This document shows positions 32,765 through 41,887 of a stretch of 64,000 nt of DNA, piece after piece. The notes under the pieces were generated by a model. That model made no database searches. It worked only from the letters and a program-made list of their open reading frames with translations, and was not told where the DNA came from. Every line of letters starts with the position of its first letter. Positions within the stretch are counted from its first letter, which is position 1. The translations under genes and the position numbers were made by a program. The stretch is from Thalassospira lohafexi (lineage in GTDB: Bacteria; Pseudomonadota; Alphaproteobacteria; Rhodospirillales; Thalassospiraceae): the NCBI RefSeq assembly GCF_002844275.1, contig NZ_NXGX01000004.1:434001-498000 (forward strand). Reading direction: 5' to 3'.

Positions 32765-33886
32765 TTAATCGCGGTGGCCCGGATGCGGTTCGATAACCGG
32801 GGGCAGGCGCAATTCGGACTTGGTGTCAAAGACATGCACTTTTTCCATGTCAAAGCTGACGTGAATGGTGCTGTCGACGGCATAGTCCGGGCGGTCCATG
32901 GTGAAAATCTTGATCGGTTTGCCCGCCAGTGTGGCATGGACAAGGGTCGAAAGACCCATCGGTTCGATCAGATCGATACGGGCGGCTAAACCCGAATTGG
33001 CGTCGGGCGCAATCGTGATGTGTTCGGGCCGTGCGCCAAGGGTGACGGCCTGATTGTTTGTTGCCCCGCGCGCGGGCAGAACCGCAACCAATGATCCATC
33101 TGACAGACGGATGCCCGCACCATCAGCGCCATTATCGTCCTTGGTTTCATAAGTGCCTTCGAGGAAGTTCATGGCAGGCGAGCCGATGAAGCTGGCGACG
33201 AAGATGTTGGCCGGGTGGTCATAGATTTCGACGGGGCTTCCGACCTGCTGAATGATGCCGTCATGCATGGCGACAATCCGGTCGGCCATGGTCATGGCTT
33301 CGATCTGGTCATGGGTGACATAGACCGATGTGGCACCCAAACGACGGTGGAGTTTGCGGATTTCGGTGCGCATCTGTTCACGCAGGCGGGCATCAAGGTT
33401 TGACAGTGGTTCATCAAACAAAAAGGCCTGCGGTTTTCGGACAATCGCACGCCCCATGGCAACACGTTGGCGCTGCCCACCCGAAAGTGCCTTGGGGCGG
33501 CGTTCAAGCAATGCGCTGAGCCCCAAGATGTCGGCGACATTGGTGATGGCGTCAGCGATTTTTTCCTTGGCGGTTTTGCGCAAGGTGAGCGCGTAGCTCA
33601 TATTTTCGGCCACCGACATATGCGGATAGAGCGCATAGGACTGAAACACCATGGCGATATCGCGGTCTTTGGGTTGCAGGTCATTGACGACATTGCCAGC
33701 GATTGAGATATCGCCCGATGTGATGTCTTCCAGCCCGGCGATCATGCGCAAAAGCGTTGATTTGCCACAGCCCGACGGGCCGACAAGGACGATGAATTCA
33801 CCGTCGCTGATGTCAAGATCAATGCCGTGCAGCACATCAACCGCACCGTAACTTTTGCGGGCATTTGCAATTTCAATAGAAGCCAT
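32765..33886 (-). CDS. Sugar-type ABC importer ATPase (MalK/UgpC family)
   Basis: 373 residues. Walker A GPSGCGKST (36-44), Q-loop AMVFQSYALYPHMSV, signature LSGGQRQRVAMGRAIV, Walker B AFLFDEPLSNLDA, and H-loop YVTHDQIEAMTMADRI are all intact. The C-terminal 120 residues form the TOBE/OB regulatory domain typical of MalK-like proteins (LGARPEHITI). It powers import by the two permeases encoded just upstream (14-base gap). It is the last gene of the leftward cluster starting at 38913. Confidence 0.95.
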   Translation of the reverse strand: MASIEIANARKSYGAVDVLHGIDLDISDGEFIVLVGPSGCGKSTLLRMIAGLEDITSGDISIAGNVVNDLQPKDRDIAMVFQSYALYPHMSVAENMSYALTLRKTAKEKIADAITNVADILGLSALLERRPKALSGGQRQRVAMGRAIVRKPQAFLFDEPLSNLDARLREQMRTEIRKLHRRLGATSVYVTHDQIEAMTMADRIVAMHDGIIQQVGSPVEIYDHPANIFVASFIGSPAMNFLEGTYETKDDNGADGAGIRLSDGSLVAVLPARGATNNQAVTLGARPEHITIAPDANSGLAARIDLIEPMGLSTLVHATLAGKPIKIFTMDRPDYAVDSTIHVSFDMEKVHVFDTKSELRLPPVIEPHPGHRD

Positions 33887-33899
33887 AAAAGTTGTCCTC

Positions 33900-34751
33900 T
33901 TATCCTTTGACCGCGCCTGCTGTCAGGCCCTGCACCAGATAACGCTGGATCAGCAGGAAGAACAGACAGGCGGGAATAAGTGCCAGCACACCAGCAGCCA
34001 TCATCTGGCCGAAATCGACGCTGAATTTTGAGACGAACGACAAAAGACCAACCGGGAAGGTGGACGCGGACTCACTGCTGACCAGCATCAGGGCGAATAA
34101 AAGTTCGCTCCAGGCGGCGGTGAAGACAAAGCCAAGGGTTGCCGCCACACCGGGAAGGGTGAGTGGCAGAATGATCGCGCGGAACGCCTCAAACCGGGTG
34201 TTGCCGTCAATCATCGCGGCTTCTTCGAGATCCTTGGGAATGCCGTCAAAGAACGACTGCATCAGGAAGGTGGCAAACGGCACGTTAAAGGCGGTGTAGA
34301 CAATGATCAGCCCGGTCAGGCTGTCGGTCAGGCCAAGCGGGGCCAGAATTTTAAAGATCGGCGCGATCAGCATGACCAGCGGGAACATCTGCGTGATCAG
34401 CATCAGGGCGACGATGATCACCTTGCCGCGAAAGGCAAAGCGCGAAAACGCATAGCCGGTCAGGGCGGCGATTACGGTTGTCACCGCCGCCGTTGTGCCC
34501 GCGACAATCACGGAATTCATGAAGTAATGGGGGAAGTTGCTTTGGGTCAGAACGAATGTGTAATTGTCCCACGTGGTGCGTGACGGCCACATCCGCACAC
34601 CTTCGGTATAGAGGATGTCGTTTGGCGTCACGGACACCTTAAGCAACCAGTAAAGCGGAAACAGCGCAAAGATCACAAAGGCGGCAATCATCAGATAATG
34701 ACTGCCCCAATAGAGCATTTTACGCGTTGATGTGTGTCCGGTCAGGGTCAT
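33900..34751 (-). CDS. ABC sugar permease (MalG type)
   Basis: 283 residues with six membrane segments, starting MLYWGSHYLMIAAFVIFALF. The cytoplasmic EAA loop reads LEEAAMIDGNTRFEAFRAII followed by LPLTLPG, which contacts the ATPase. N-terminal SVTPNDILY and the C-terminal KFSVDFGQMMAAGVLALIPA are standard for MalG-like subunits. It is encoded between the MalF-type permease and the ATPase, with 12- and 14-base gaps, so all are one transcript. Confidence 0.94.
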   Translation of the reverse strand: MTLTGHTSTRKMLYWGSHYLMIAAFVIFALFPLYWLLKVSVTPNDILYTEGVRMWPSRTTWDNYTFVLTQSNFPHYFMNSVIVAGTTAAVTTVIAALTGYAFSRFAFRGKVIIVALMLITQMFPLVMLIAPIFKILAPLGLTDSLTGLIIVYTAFNVPFATFLMQSFFDGIPKDLEEAAMIDGNTRFEAFRAIILPLTLPGVAATLGFVFTAAWSELLFALMLVSSESASTFPVGLLSFVSKFSVDFGQMMAAGVLALIPACLFFLLIQRYLVQGLTAGAVKG

Positions 34752-34763
34752 TTGGGGATTTCC

Positions 34764-35723
34764 CTAGTTATCTGAGTGCGTCATGGCACGACGCAGCGCA
34801 ATCACGCTGAGCGCATAGGCCAGCAACAAGACCAGAAGGACTGCGGCAATCGCCGATGCATAGCCAAAATCAAGTCGGCGGAAAGCCTGGGTAAAGATGT
34901 AGGAGGCAACAATCTGGGTGGAATCAGCCGGGCCGCCCTTGGTCATGACGACAATCAAATCGGCGAAATTGGCAATCCAGATGGTGCGCAGCATCAAGGT
35001 GATCGCGATGGTGGGCGCAAGGAAGGGCAAGGTAATGCTGATAAACTGCTGGCGCGTGGTTGCGCCATCAATTGAGGCGGCCTCGTACAATTCCTTGGGG
35101 ATGGATTGCAGGGCGGCCAGCATGGTGATGGCAAAGAACGGAATGCCAAACCAGATGTTGGCAATGATCGGTCCCCACATCGCAAGATCAGGGTCCGACA
35201 GGATGTTGTAAGGTTCGGCCATCAGGCCAAGGGACGTCATCCAGTGGGGCAAGGGACCGACCACCGGGTTAAACATCCATGCCCAGTTGAGCCCCGACAG
35301 GAAGGTCGGCACCGCCCACGGCAGAAACACAAGCGCCTGAATGAGACCACGGCCCAAAAAGGCCCGGTTGAGCAGAAGGGCCAGAATAAGACCAAGGCCA
35401 AACTGAAACACCAGCGATCCAAACGTCCACCATGCGGTGTTGGCCAGTGCGCCCAAAAACGCCTGATCAGACATCAGGGTTTGGAAATGGGCCATGCCGA
35501 CAAAGCCGCCGCTAAACGGATTGAGGATGCGGATGTCGCGGAAGGCATAGCTTAGGCCCAGGATCAGCGGCATCAACATGACCGCAATGATCAGAACCAG
35601 TGCCGGGGAGACATAAAGATAGGGTTCGAGAATACCGGAAAGTTTTTTGGAGAAGACCCCCCGTCTTTCGACGGGGAGTTTTCCGGTTTGCGTTGCCAAA
35701 GTCACTGCTTTGCCTGCATCCAT
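34764..35723 (-). CDS. ABC sugar permease (MalF type)
   Basis: 319 residues if started at the Met at 35723, or 313 from the GTG at 35705, which overlaps the stop of the solute-binding protein gene (GTGA). After a polar start, membrane segments begin at LEPYLYVSPALVLIIAVMLM. The EAA loop is LYEAASIDGATTRQQFISIT followed by LPFLAPT. TKGGPADSTQIVASYIFTQA and the final LLVLLLAYALSVIAL are typical of MalF/UgpA subunits. Coupled translation with the solute-binding gene is likely. Confidence 0.93.
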   Translation of the reverse strand: MDAGKAVTLATQTGKLPVERRGVFSKKLSGILEPYLYVSPALVLIIAVMLMPLILGLSYAFRDIRILNPFSGGFVGMAHFQTLMSDQAFLGALANTAWWTFGSLVFQFGLGLILALLLNRAFLGRGLIQALVFLPWAVPTFLSGLNWAWMFNPVVGPLPHWMTSLGLMAEPYNILSDPDLAMWGPIIANIWFGIPFFAITMLAALQSIPKELYEAASIDGATTRQQFISITLPFLAPTIAITLMLRTIWIANFADLIVVMTKGGPADSTQIVASYIFTQAFRRLDFGYASAIAAVLLVLLLAYALSVIALRRAMTHSDN

Positions 35724-36970
35724 TTTTGCTGTGCGGCGGTCAGATATTCCGCCCACTGATTGGCGAGTTCTTCAGGACTGATCCGGCCCAGCATGGCTTC
35801 CTGACTGGTGCGGATGACCAGACTGTCTTTGAAGAACGCGAATTCTTCAAGGTGGGTCGGCATGACCGTCGGATGGACATCGGGGTCAGACAGCTCGGCA
35901 AACCAGCCTTCGAATTGCGGGCTGGCAAAGAACGGGTCGCTTTCAGCACCATCATGGATCGGAAGGGCACCAATGCGTTTGTTCCACGCAAGGTTGCTTT
36001 CCTTGGATTCAAGATGGGCAATCAGATCCCATGCTTCGTCTTTGTTTTCGCTGTTGGCAAACATCGACCAACCGGCATAACCAATGGTCGGGAATGCCTT
36101 GCCCGATGGGCCTTTGGGCATGGTGGTGACGCCAAAGTCCTCTTCCTTCATGCGGCTTGAAATCGCAATCAGTGCATCGGGGTCCTGATCAAGCATCGCA
36201 CAGGTGCCCGAATAGAAACCGGCGACGATTTCGTTAAAGCCCCAGTTCAGGCTGTCTTTTGGCGCCAGACCGTCCTTGTAAATATCGACCAGATATTCAA
36301 GGCCGTCCTGCCAGCCATCAGAATTAAAGGTGCTTTGTCCGTCTTCGGTAAAGAATTCGTTCGATCCCGCCGCTGTGGCACCAAACATCACCCAGCCATT
36401 CAAGCCCCCCGGGCCACCGCGCATGCAGTAACCGGATTTTCCGGGCAGGGCGGATACTTTTTGGGCGGCGTTGCGGAAATCTTCAAGGGTGACGGGAACG
36501 TCGGTGACACCGGCTTCCTTGAACAGTTTTTTGTTATAGAACATCGCACGCAGATAGAAGCCATAGGGCAGCATATAGGCGGTGTCGTCGGCCGAGCGGG
36601 CAAACTCAAGGGCGCGGTCATTGAGCGTTTTGCCGCCTTCCCAGTCCTTGATATAGGGCTCAAGACTTTCGAGCGCGCCATTGTTGGCATAAAGGGTCAG
36701 CCACGTATCGGGCATTTCAACGATGTCGGGGGTTTGCCCGGCCGAGACCATGGTGGCGAATTTTTCAAACGCCTGTCCCCATGGAAGGGATGTGATTTCA
36801 ACCGTCACGCCCGGATGGGCTTCTTCGTATTGTGCCACAAGGGTTTTAAGCGTTTCGGTGCGTTCCGGGCTGGTGATGACTTCGACCAGCTTTAAGGTTG
36901 TGTCGGCATATGCCTGACCCGTCAGTACAATAGAGGTCACACCTGCCAGTAGCGTTGTTTTCCAGTTCAT
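35702..36970 (-). CDS. ABC sugar-type solute-binding protein
   Basis: 422 residues. A signal peptide (TTLLAGVTSIVLTGQAYA|D) precedes a family 1 extracellular solute-binding domain: SPERTETLKTLVAQYEEAHP, then MVSAGQTPDIVEMPDTWLTL, AYMLPYGFYLRAMFYNKKLF, and GKAFPTIGYAGWSMFANSEN. The fold and neighbours point to a sugar, oligosaccharide or glycoside. Specific ligands cannot be read from sequence. Upstream, a PLP-dependent enzyme and regulator are in the same orientation, 49 bases away. Confidence 0.93.
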   Translation of the reverse strand: MNWKTTLLAGVTSIVLTGQAYADTTLKLVEVITSPERTETLKTLVAQYEEAHPGVTVEITSLPWGQAFEKFATMVSAGQTPDIVEMPDTWLTLYANNGALESLEPYIKDWEGGKTLNDRALEFARSADDTAYMLPYGFYLRAMFYNKKLFKEAGVTDVPVTLEDFRNAAQKVSALPGKSGYCMRGGPGGLNGWVMFGATAAGSNEFFTEDGQSTFNSDGWQDGLEYLVDIYKDGLAPKDSLNWGFNEIVAGFYSGTCAMLDQDPDALIAISSRMKEEDFGVTTMPKGPSGKAFPTIGYAGWSMFANSENKDEAWDLIAHLESKESNLAWNKRIGALPIHDGAESDPFFASPQFEGWFAELSDPDVHPTVMPTHLEEFAFFKDSLVIRTSQEAMLGRISPEELANQWAEYLTAAQQKWMQAKQ

Positions 36971-37019
36971 TGTGAAGTTCCCTGTTTTTTTAAACGTTTG
37001 GTGTTCTTCTGCCTTGGTA

Positions 37020-38207
37020 TTACTTCAGGCTCGCCTCGATTGCGGTGGCCAGATCAGACCAGAGGTCTTCGGCACTTTCGAGGCCGATGTGCAGGCGGAC
37101 CAGATTTTCCGGCACGCCAAAGCGCATCGCCGAATTGGGTCCGCCCACTTGCGCCCGCGTTACCAACGCGGGGACAATCAGGCTTTCGTGTCCGCCCCAT
37201 GACACGCCGATCTTGAAAAAGCGCAGCGCGTCAACAAAGGTCGGGATATCGACCTTTGGCGAAAACTCGAATGAGAAAAGTCCGGACGATCCACTTAAAC
37301 CCGGTGCGGGTGGGGTCATCAGTCCGGGGTAGTGAACTGCGGTGACCTGTGGGTGGTCGGCAAGGTTTTGCGCAATGATCAGGGCGGAACGTTGATGTTC
37401 GCGCATGCGGGCGGGAAGGGTACGCAAGCCGCGCAGCAACAGCCAACTGTCAAAGGCCGATAATTTCGCGCCCAGATAAGGCAGGACGTTGGAGCGGACC
37501 CGTCCGATAAACTCGTTTGTCCCGGCAATGACGCCGGCCACCACATCACTGTGCCCGCCCAGGTATTTTGAGGCCGAATGAATGACCACGTCACAGCCAA
37601 GGGTTGCTGGCTGACAAAAGATGGGGGATGCCCAACTGTTGTCGATCATGGAAACCGCACCATGATCGCGCGCCGCATCACACAGGGCGGCAATGTCATG
37701 GGTGTGGAAGGTCCAGCTTGTCGGGCTTTCAAGGTATAGAACCTTGGCGCCGGGCAGGGCGGCGCGCACTGCATCAATATCGCGACCATCGACATACTCG
37801 ACGGTGACATTCATGTCGCGCAGGAACATTTCAAAAAACCGATAGGCATCGGGATAGCAATGTTCGACCGAGACAATCCGGTCGCCCGGTTTGACGACCG
37901 ATAGCACGGCTGACGAGATGGCGGCCATGCCGCTGGCAAGGCCAAGGGCGTCTTCGGTTTTTTCTAACGCGGCGATTTTGTCTTCGAAGGCGCGCACGGT
38001 CGGGTTTAGGCCGCGCGAATAGACCGGGCGGATTTTACGCCCGGCATAGGTTTCGATCATCTCGGCGCAATTTTCGAAGGTAAACAGCGAGTTTTGGAAA
38101 ATCGGTGGCACGACCGCGTTGGCAAAGTGGCTTTCGTCATAGGCGACGACACTTTCCGGGGCGGTGATGGGGGCTTTGGGCGTGGTGGAATTATTGTTGT
38201 TCTTCAT
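37020..38207 (-). CDS. PLP-dependent Cys/Met-metabolism family enzyme (cystathionine lyase-like)
   Basis: 395 residues. The fold-type I PLP enzyme shows VYSRGLNPTVRAFEDKIAAL (63-82, the Y-S-R-x-x-N-P-T motif), LGLASGMAAISSAVL, MIDNSWASPIFCQPATLGCD (D189 pairs with PLP nitrogen) and VIHSASKYLGGHSDVVAG with PLP-lysine K214. The C-terminal HYPGL...GVSWGGHESL is also standard. Family reactions are beta- or gamma-elimination and replacement on S-containing amino acids. Its stop is 49 bases before the transporter gene and its start overlaps the regulator by 17 bases, which suggests the imported compound or its product is a C-S substrate, an inference. Confidence 0.9.
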   Translation of the reverse strand: MKNNNNSTTPKAPITAPESVVAYDESHFANAVVPPIFQNSLFTFENCAEMIETYAGRKIRPVYSRGLNPTVRAFEDKIAALEKTEDALGLASGMAAISSAVLSVVKPGDRIVSVEHCYPDAYRFFEMFLRDMNVTVEYVDGRDIDAVRAALPGAKVLYLESPTSWTFHTHDIAALCDAARDHGAVSMIDNSWASPIFCQPATLGCDVVIHSASKYLGGHSDVVAGVIAGTNEFIGRVRSNVLPYLGAKLSAFDSWLLLRGLRTLPARMREHQRSALIIAQNLADHPQVTAVHYPGLMTPPAPGLSGSSGLFSFEFSPKVDIPTFVDALRFFKIGVSWGGHESLIVPALVTRAQVGGPNSAMRFGVPENLVRLHIGLESAEDLWSDLATAIEASLK

Positions 38208-38913
38208 CAGACATTCTCACGATATCGCGTTCAACGATTTCAAGGATGGCAAGGGTTTGCTGGCGGGCATCTTCGGCGTTGCCTGCAACAATCGCGTCAA
38301 ACAGCATGCGGTGAAATTCAAACGATTCACCTGCGAAATCAGGGCGGTTGAACGGTTGGGCAAAGAAGCTTTCGAATGCTTCGCGCATCTGGCCCAGAAG
38401 TTGTTCAAACAGCGGGTTTCCCGATGCCTTGTAGATCGACAGGTGAAAGACAAGGTCGGCCTGACCGGCGGTGCCAAATTCAAGATGTTCGGCCTCCATC
38501 GCATCAAGGGCGGTGCGCATTTCGGCGATGTCGTCGGGGGTAGCGCGTTTGGCGGCCAGCATGCTGGCTTCGACCTCCAGCCCGCGGCGGACTTCAAGGG
38601 TTTGTAAAAGGCCGTCGCGCTGGGTGGCGATGGAGAGCGGCATATACAGGGTTTTTTCAGAAACCGGGCGTTTGAGATAGGTGCCCGAGCCGCGTTTGAT
38701 TTCGACGATGCCAAGCGCCTGCATATGGCCGATGGCCTCGCGGATGCTGGACCGGCCGACTTTCAGCCCGGCCATTAATTCGCGTTCCGGGGGCAGTTGA
38801 TCGCCGGGTTTTAAATCTGACTGCACGATGAAGTGCGTCAGGGATTCAAGGATCGCATCGCGACGCCCGGACGTTTGTATGGGTCGAATAGTGGCACCTG
38901 CCGATTGCGACAC
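38191..38913 (-). CDS. FadR-subfamily GntR regulator
   Basis: 240 residues. The N-terminal winged helix reads RRDAILESLTHFIVQSDLKP, then GDQLPPERELMAGLKVGRSS followed by IREAIGHMQALGIVEIKRGS. The C-terminal FCD ligand domain (about 95-235) has RGLEVEASMLAAKRATPDDI, a D-x-x-FH-x-x-I pattern at DLVFHLSIYKASGN and an EFHRMLFDAIVAG metal-site region. It probably controls the operon beginning with the PLP enzyme, which it overlaps by 17 bases. Confidence 0.92.
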   Translation of the reverse strand: MSQSAGATIRPIQTSGRRDAILESLTHFIVQSDLKPGDQLPPERELMAGLKVGRSSIREAIGHMQALGIVEIKRGSGTYLKRPVSEKTLYMPLSIATQRDGLLQTLEVRRGLEVEASMLAAKRATPDDIAEMRTALDAMEAEHLEFGTAGQADLVFHLSIYKASGNPLFEQLLGQMREAFESFFAQPFNRPDFAGESFEFHRMLFDAIVAGNAEDARQQTLAILEIVERDIVRMSDEEQQ

Positions 38914-38940
38914 ATCACACCTTTATCTGATTTCCAAATC

Positions 38941-38984
38941 GTCTGATTGTCCATTTATCTGGTCAGTTATCAGACGTCAGACCA
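38941..38984 (-). promoter_or_regulatory. Candidate operator upstream of the GntR gene
   Basis: GTCTGA (38941-38946) is opposed by two TCAGAC copies (38970-38975 and 38977-38982), and TGGTC (38960-38964) by GACCA (38980-38984). These dyads lie 28-71 bases upstream of the regulator start, where autoregulation by a FadR-type protein is expected. Confidence 0.4.
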
Positions 38985-39042
38985 ATTTTGAGATTGAATC
39001 GGTTCAAGTCAAGAAAGAATTCAATTTCGGGATATGTTTTGC

Positions 39043-39089
39043 AACCGCGAATGGCGAAGACCCGGCTTTATCCGGGCGTTTGCGGTTTT
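39043..39089 (+). terminator. Plus-strand terminator-like hairpin with no gene before it
   Basis: AACCGCGAA (39043-39051) pairs with TTTGCGGTT (39079-39087), and CCCGG with CCGGG inside, followed by a short T-run. No plus-strand gene precedes it within the 317-base gap 38914-39231, which otherwise holds only the operator region. It may be the end of a short divergent transcript. Confidence 0.4.
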
Positions 39090-39231
39090 GGTGACCGGGC
39101 ATGACTTTGCACTGCATCCTGCGCGGTATGCGCCGACAGTTTGGTCAAATGTCAGCGGATGTGGTTGAGAATCGGTGCAGGGATGGGGGCAGTTGACTAA
39201 GACCGGCAGCATTGATTGAGGCAGCCTGGCT

Positions 39232-40020
39232 TTAAAAGCTTAGCACCAGCCCGTGCCTGTTAATCAGTTCTGCAAAGGTCCCGTTGTTCTTGATTTTCGC
39301 GAGTGCGGCGTTGAAACGCACCAGAAGGTTTGCATTGTCGGGATAGTTCTTTGACGCCATGACGTGTAGCGATGCCTCGGAAAGCAATGGTTTTTCAAGT
39401 GTATAGAAATTCTTGGCGACATCGGGTGGGAACAGTTTGTTGATAAGATACCACCCAATTGGGCTGGGCAGCGGGGTGATGTCAATCCGGCCGAGTTGCA
39501 GGCGTTTGATGTTCTGTTCTTCTGAATGGACGTAATCAACATCCAGACCGGCGTCGGTAAACATCGGAACGTAATAATATCCCTGAATGCCACCGATGGT
39601 CCAGCCGTCAAGATCGCTTAGATTTTGATAGGAGATCTGCGGTGCTTCGCCCTTGGGATCATAGGCGAAAAACTTGGCATCACTAAAATAGATCGGGTCG
39701 GAAAAGTCATAGATTTTGTCGCGCTCTTCATTTCGGGTATAGGGAATTGCGCCCCATGCTTCATGGTTTTGAACGGCTTGCGCGCAGCGTTGCCATGGAA
39801 GATAGCGAAACTCAAACGTCACACCCATCTGGTCGCCGATCTGCTTGAACAGATCGGGCAGAAAGCTGTGTTTCTGATCCTTCAGGATAAAAGGCGGATA
39901 GTCGTCATTGGTTGCGATCACCAGAACTTCTTTGGCGCTCAGTGTGCGGATGCCACAAAAAGTCACCAGTAAAATCGCCGGCAATCTGCAAGCATATGTA
40001 AACCTTGGGTGCGGTGTCAT
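39232..40020 (-). CDS. Periplasmic substrate-binding protein, amino-acid ABC type
   Basis: 262 residues. A signal peptide (LPAILLVTFCGIRTLSA) leads to a family 3 binding domain: VLVIATNDDYPPFILKDQKH, then FLPDLFKQIGDQMGVTFEFR, WQRCAQAVQNHEAWGAIPYT, and LADALAKIKNNGTFAELINR-like final helix (AALAKIKNNGTFAELINRHG). No permease or ATPase is adjacent, so it may serve a remote ABC system or act as a lone sensor or binding protein. Many solitary proteins of this type in alphaproteobacteria have no known ligand. Confidence 0.85.
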   Translation of the reverse strand: MTPHPRFTYACRLPAILLVTFCGIRTLSAKEVLVIATNDDYPPFILKDQKHSFLPDLFKQIGDQMGVTFEFRYLPWQRCAQAVQNHEAWGAIPYTRNEERDKIYDFSDPIYFSDAKFFAYDPKGEAPQISYQNLSDLDGWTIGGIQGYYYVPMFTDAGLDVDYVHSEEQNIKRLQLGRIDITPLPSPIGWYLINKLFPPDVAKNFYTLEKPLLSEASLHVMASKNYPDNANLLVRFNAALAKIKNNGTFAELINRHGLVLSF

Positions 40021-40213
40021 CTATGACATATGGGCAAGTTTGACGCATTTATTAGGGGGATGCGCCGGGGATGCGCCGGGGATGTCCGAAACGTGGCCGT
40101 ATCAGCAATTGCACCGTCAGCTTCGTGCAAAAAAAAGCGCGCCGCATCAGGAATGCAGCGCGCAGTGGGGCATCGTTGAGGGAGGCGGGAGGTATCAAGT
40201 AAAGTGTTGCTGA

Positions 40214-41008
40214 TCAGTTGGCGGTTGCGGCCTCAACGATCAGGTCGGCGACGGCTTTGGGGTTTGAGACCATGACGACATGGGATGCGCCGTCAATGAC
40301 AACCGTTTTTTTCGAATTGGCGCGTTCAGCCATGAATTCCATGGCCGCAGGCGGGATGGCTTTGTCTGCTGTGCCAAAGATGTGGAACGACGGGATGTTT
40401 TTCCATGCGGCATCGCCAGACGGTTCGTTGAGCGCATAGTCAGTGACCGGGCGTTGGGCGATGGCCATCAGACGGGCCTTGTCCGCCGTGACATCCGCGG
40501 CGAATAGTGCCGCAAATTTAGCCGGATCAATATAAAGGTCATTCACCTCGTTGCCGAGTGGAACCGGGGCTGCCAGTGCCTCGCCCAATGTGCTGCCGGG
40601 GAATTTTGCCGCCAGTTCGGCAATGGTTTCACCCTTTTCCGGGGCGAAAGAGGCGACATAAACCAGTGATTTGACATTGGTGGCACCCTTTGCGGCATTG
40701 GTGATGACCGGGCCGCCATAAGAATGACCAACCAGAACAACATCACCGGCAATGCTATCGACCAAGGAGCGGGTATAGGCAGCATCGCCAGATACACTGC
40801 GCAGCGGGTTGGCAACGCTGATGACCTGATAGCCTTCGTCTTGAAGGATCGGGGCAACACCATCCCAGCTGTCGGAGGCGGCAAATGCACCATGAACCAG
40901 AACAATGGTTGGTTTGGCGTCTTTGTCGGCGGCGAATGCAGGTGCGTGTGCTGCGATTAAACCAAGGCCAACTGCGGCTGCTTTTATCAGGTTTTTCAGA
41001 TTGAACAT
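40214..41008 (-). CDS. Exported alpha/beta hydrolase
   Basis: 264 residues from the Met at 41008, preceded by GGAGAG; an in-frame start at 41092 is less likely. A signal peptide (IKAAAVGLGLIAAHAPAFA|A) is followed by TIVLVHGAFAASDSWDG, the nucleophile elbow VVLVGHSYGGPV with the catalytic Ser, and GASHVVMVSNPK with the catalytic His. This resembles secreted esterases of the Hydrolase_6/EstC-like type. Expected location is the periplasm. No partner gene is adjacent. Confidence 0.88.
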   Translation of the reverse strand: MFNLKNLIKAAAVGLGLIAAHAPAFAADKDAKPTIVLVHGAFAASDSWDGVAPILQDEGYQVISVANPLRSVSGDAAYTRSLVDSIAGDVVLVGHSYGGPVITNAAKGATNVKSLVYVASFAPEKGETIAELAAKFPGSTLGEALAAPVPLGNEVNDLYIDPAKFAALFAADVTADKARLMAIAQRPVTDYALNEPSGDAAWKNIPSFHIFGTADKAIPPAAMEFMAERANSKKTVVIDGASHVVMVSNPKAVADLIVEAATAN

Positions 41009-41291
41009 TTCATCTCTCCATATGCCGGGGCCGGGTTGGCGTGCGGCGGCTGTGGTTGCGATGAAGGGTTTTAGCAGGGCAATTATAATCACGCAATAGT
41101 AAATCGTGTGCGATTTAATTATGCGCGATCACATCAGCGTGATGACGCGGAAAAGACGCGCCAACGCCCCGGTTGGCTTGCCCGGCGCGTCATCACCGGT
41201 GGGCGTCATCAAGGATAAAAGCAGATTGGGGAGGATTTGGCCGATGACCGATATCGCGACGTCGGTGCCGCCGGACGACCCGGCAGGCTGT

Positions 41292-41729
41292 TTACTTGGC
41301 GTTCGCCGCGTCGGTCAGGCTTTCGAAATAAACCAGAAGATCGGCAATGCTTTCGGGTGTGAGGGTGAATTCCGGCATGGTCAGATCGTCATGCGATACG
41401 GAAATGCCTTCGGCCAGCGCTTCTTCAAGGTTTTCAAGTGGCCAGCGTTGCCCGAAGCTTGCCAGTGCCGGGGCGTCAGTGATGGCTGGATCGGGCAATG
41501 GATCGCCTGCGAATTTGGTGTGGCAGCGCAGACAGGTTTGTTCGGCAATGGATTGACCGCGCACCACATCGCCATGTGCTTCGCCCTTGCGCGACATATA
41601 ATCGCCAACACCCCAAAGGCCCGCGGCGACAACGCCAGTGGCAAGAATGACAAGACTGATTTTTTGCAACGGTGATCTCCCAGATGCTGTCGGTTTTTTT
41701 GTGGATGTCACTCCCCTATAGCAAGCCAT
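41292..41729 (-). CDS. Membrane-anchored c-type cytochrome
   Basis: 145 residues. An N-terminal membrane anchor (LQKISLVILATGVVAAGLWG, about 21-40) leads to one haem site, CLRCHTKF (66-73), and a probable axial Met in DDLTMPEFTLTPESI (M118). This is a class I cytochrome c of short length, used as a periplasmic electron carrier. It stands alone. A decayed paralogous fragment lies about 8.6 kb away at 32519-32719. Confidence 0.9.
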   Translation of the reverse strand: MACYRGVTSTKKPTASGRSPLQKISLVILATGVVAAGLWGVGDYMSRKGEAHGDVVRGQSIAEQTCLRCHTKFAGDPLPDPAITDAPALASFGQRWPLENLEEALAEGISVSHDDLTMPEFTLTPESIADLLVYFESLTDAANAK

Positions 41730-41887
41730 TGTAACGATTTCCCTAATGAAACTATCAAGAGGTTGCGTTGGGCGCCGGCAATCAGGTTTTCAAATATTCC
41801 GAATATTAAGACTATCCTTATATAACCTTAGGTTTATAGTATTTGGTGTTTGTTTCTGAAATAGGGATAAAATTCAGGGGGTATACG

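Noticed and set aside
40058-40085. Direct repeat GATGCGCCGGG in the gap before the binding-protein gene
   Set aside because: Only two short copies, with no dyad or promoter context; likely replication slippage.
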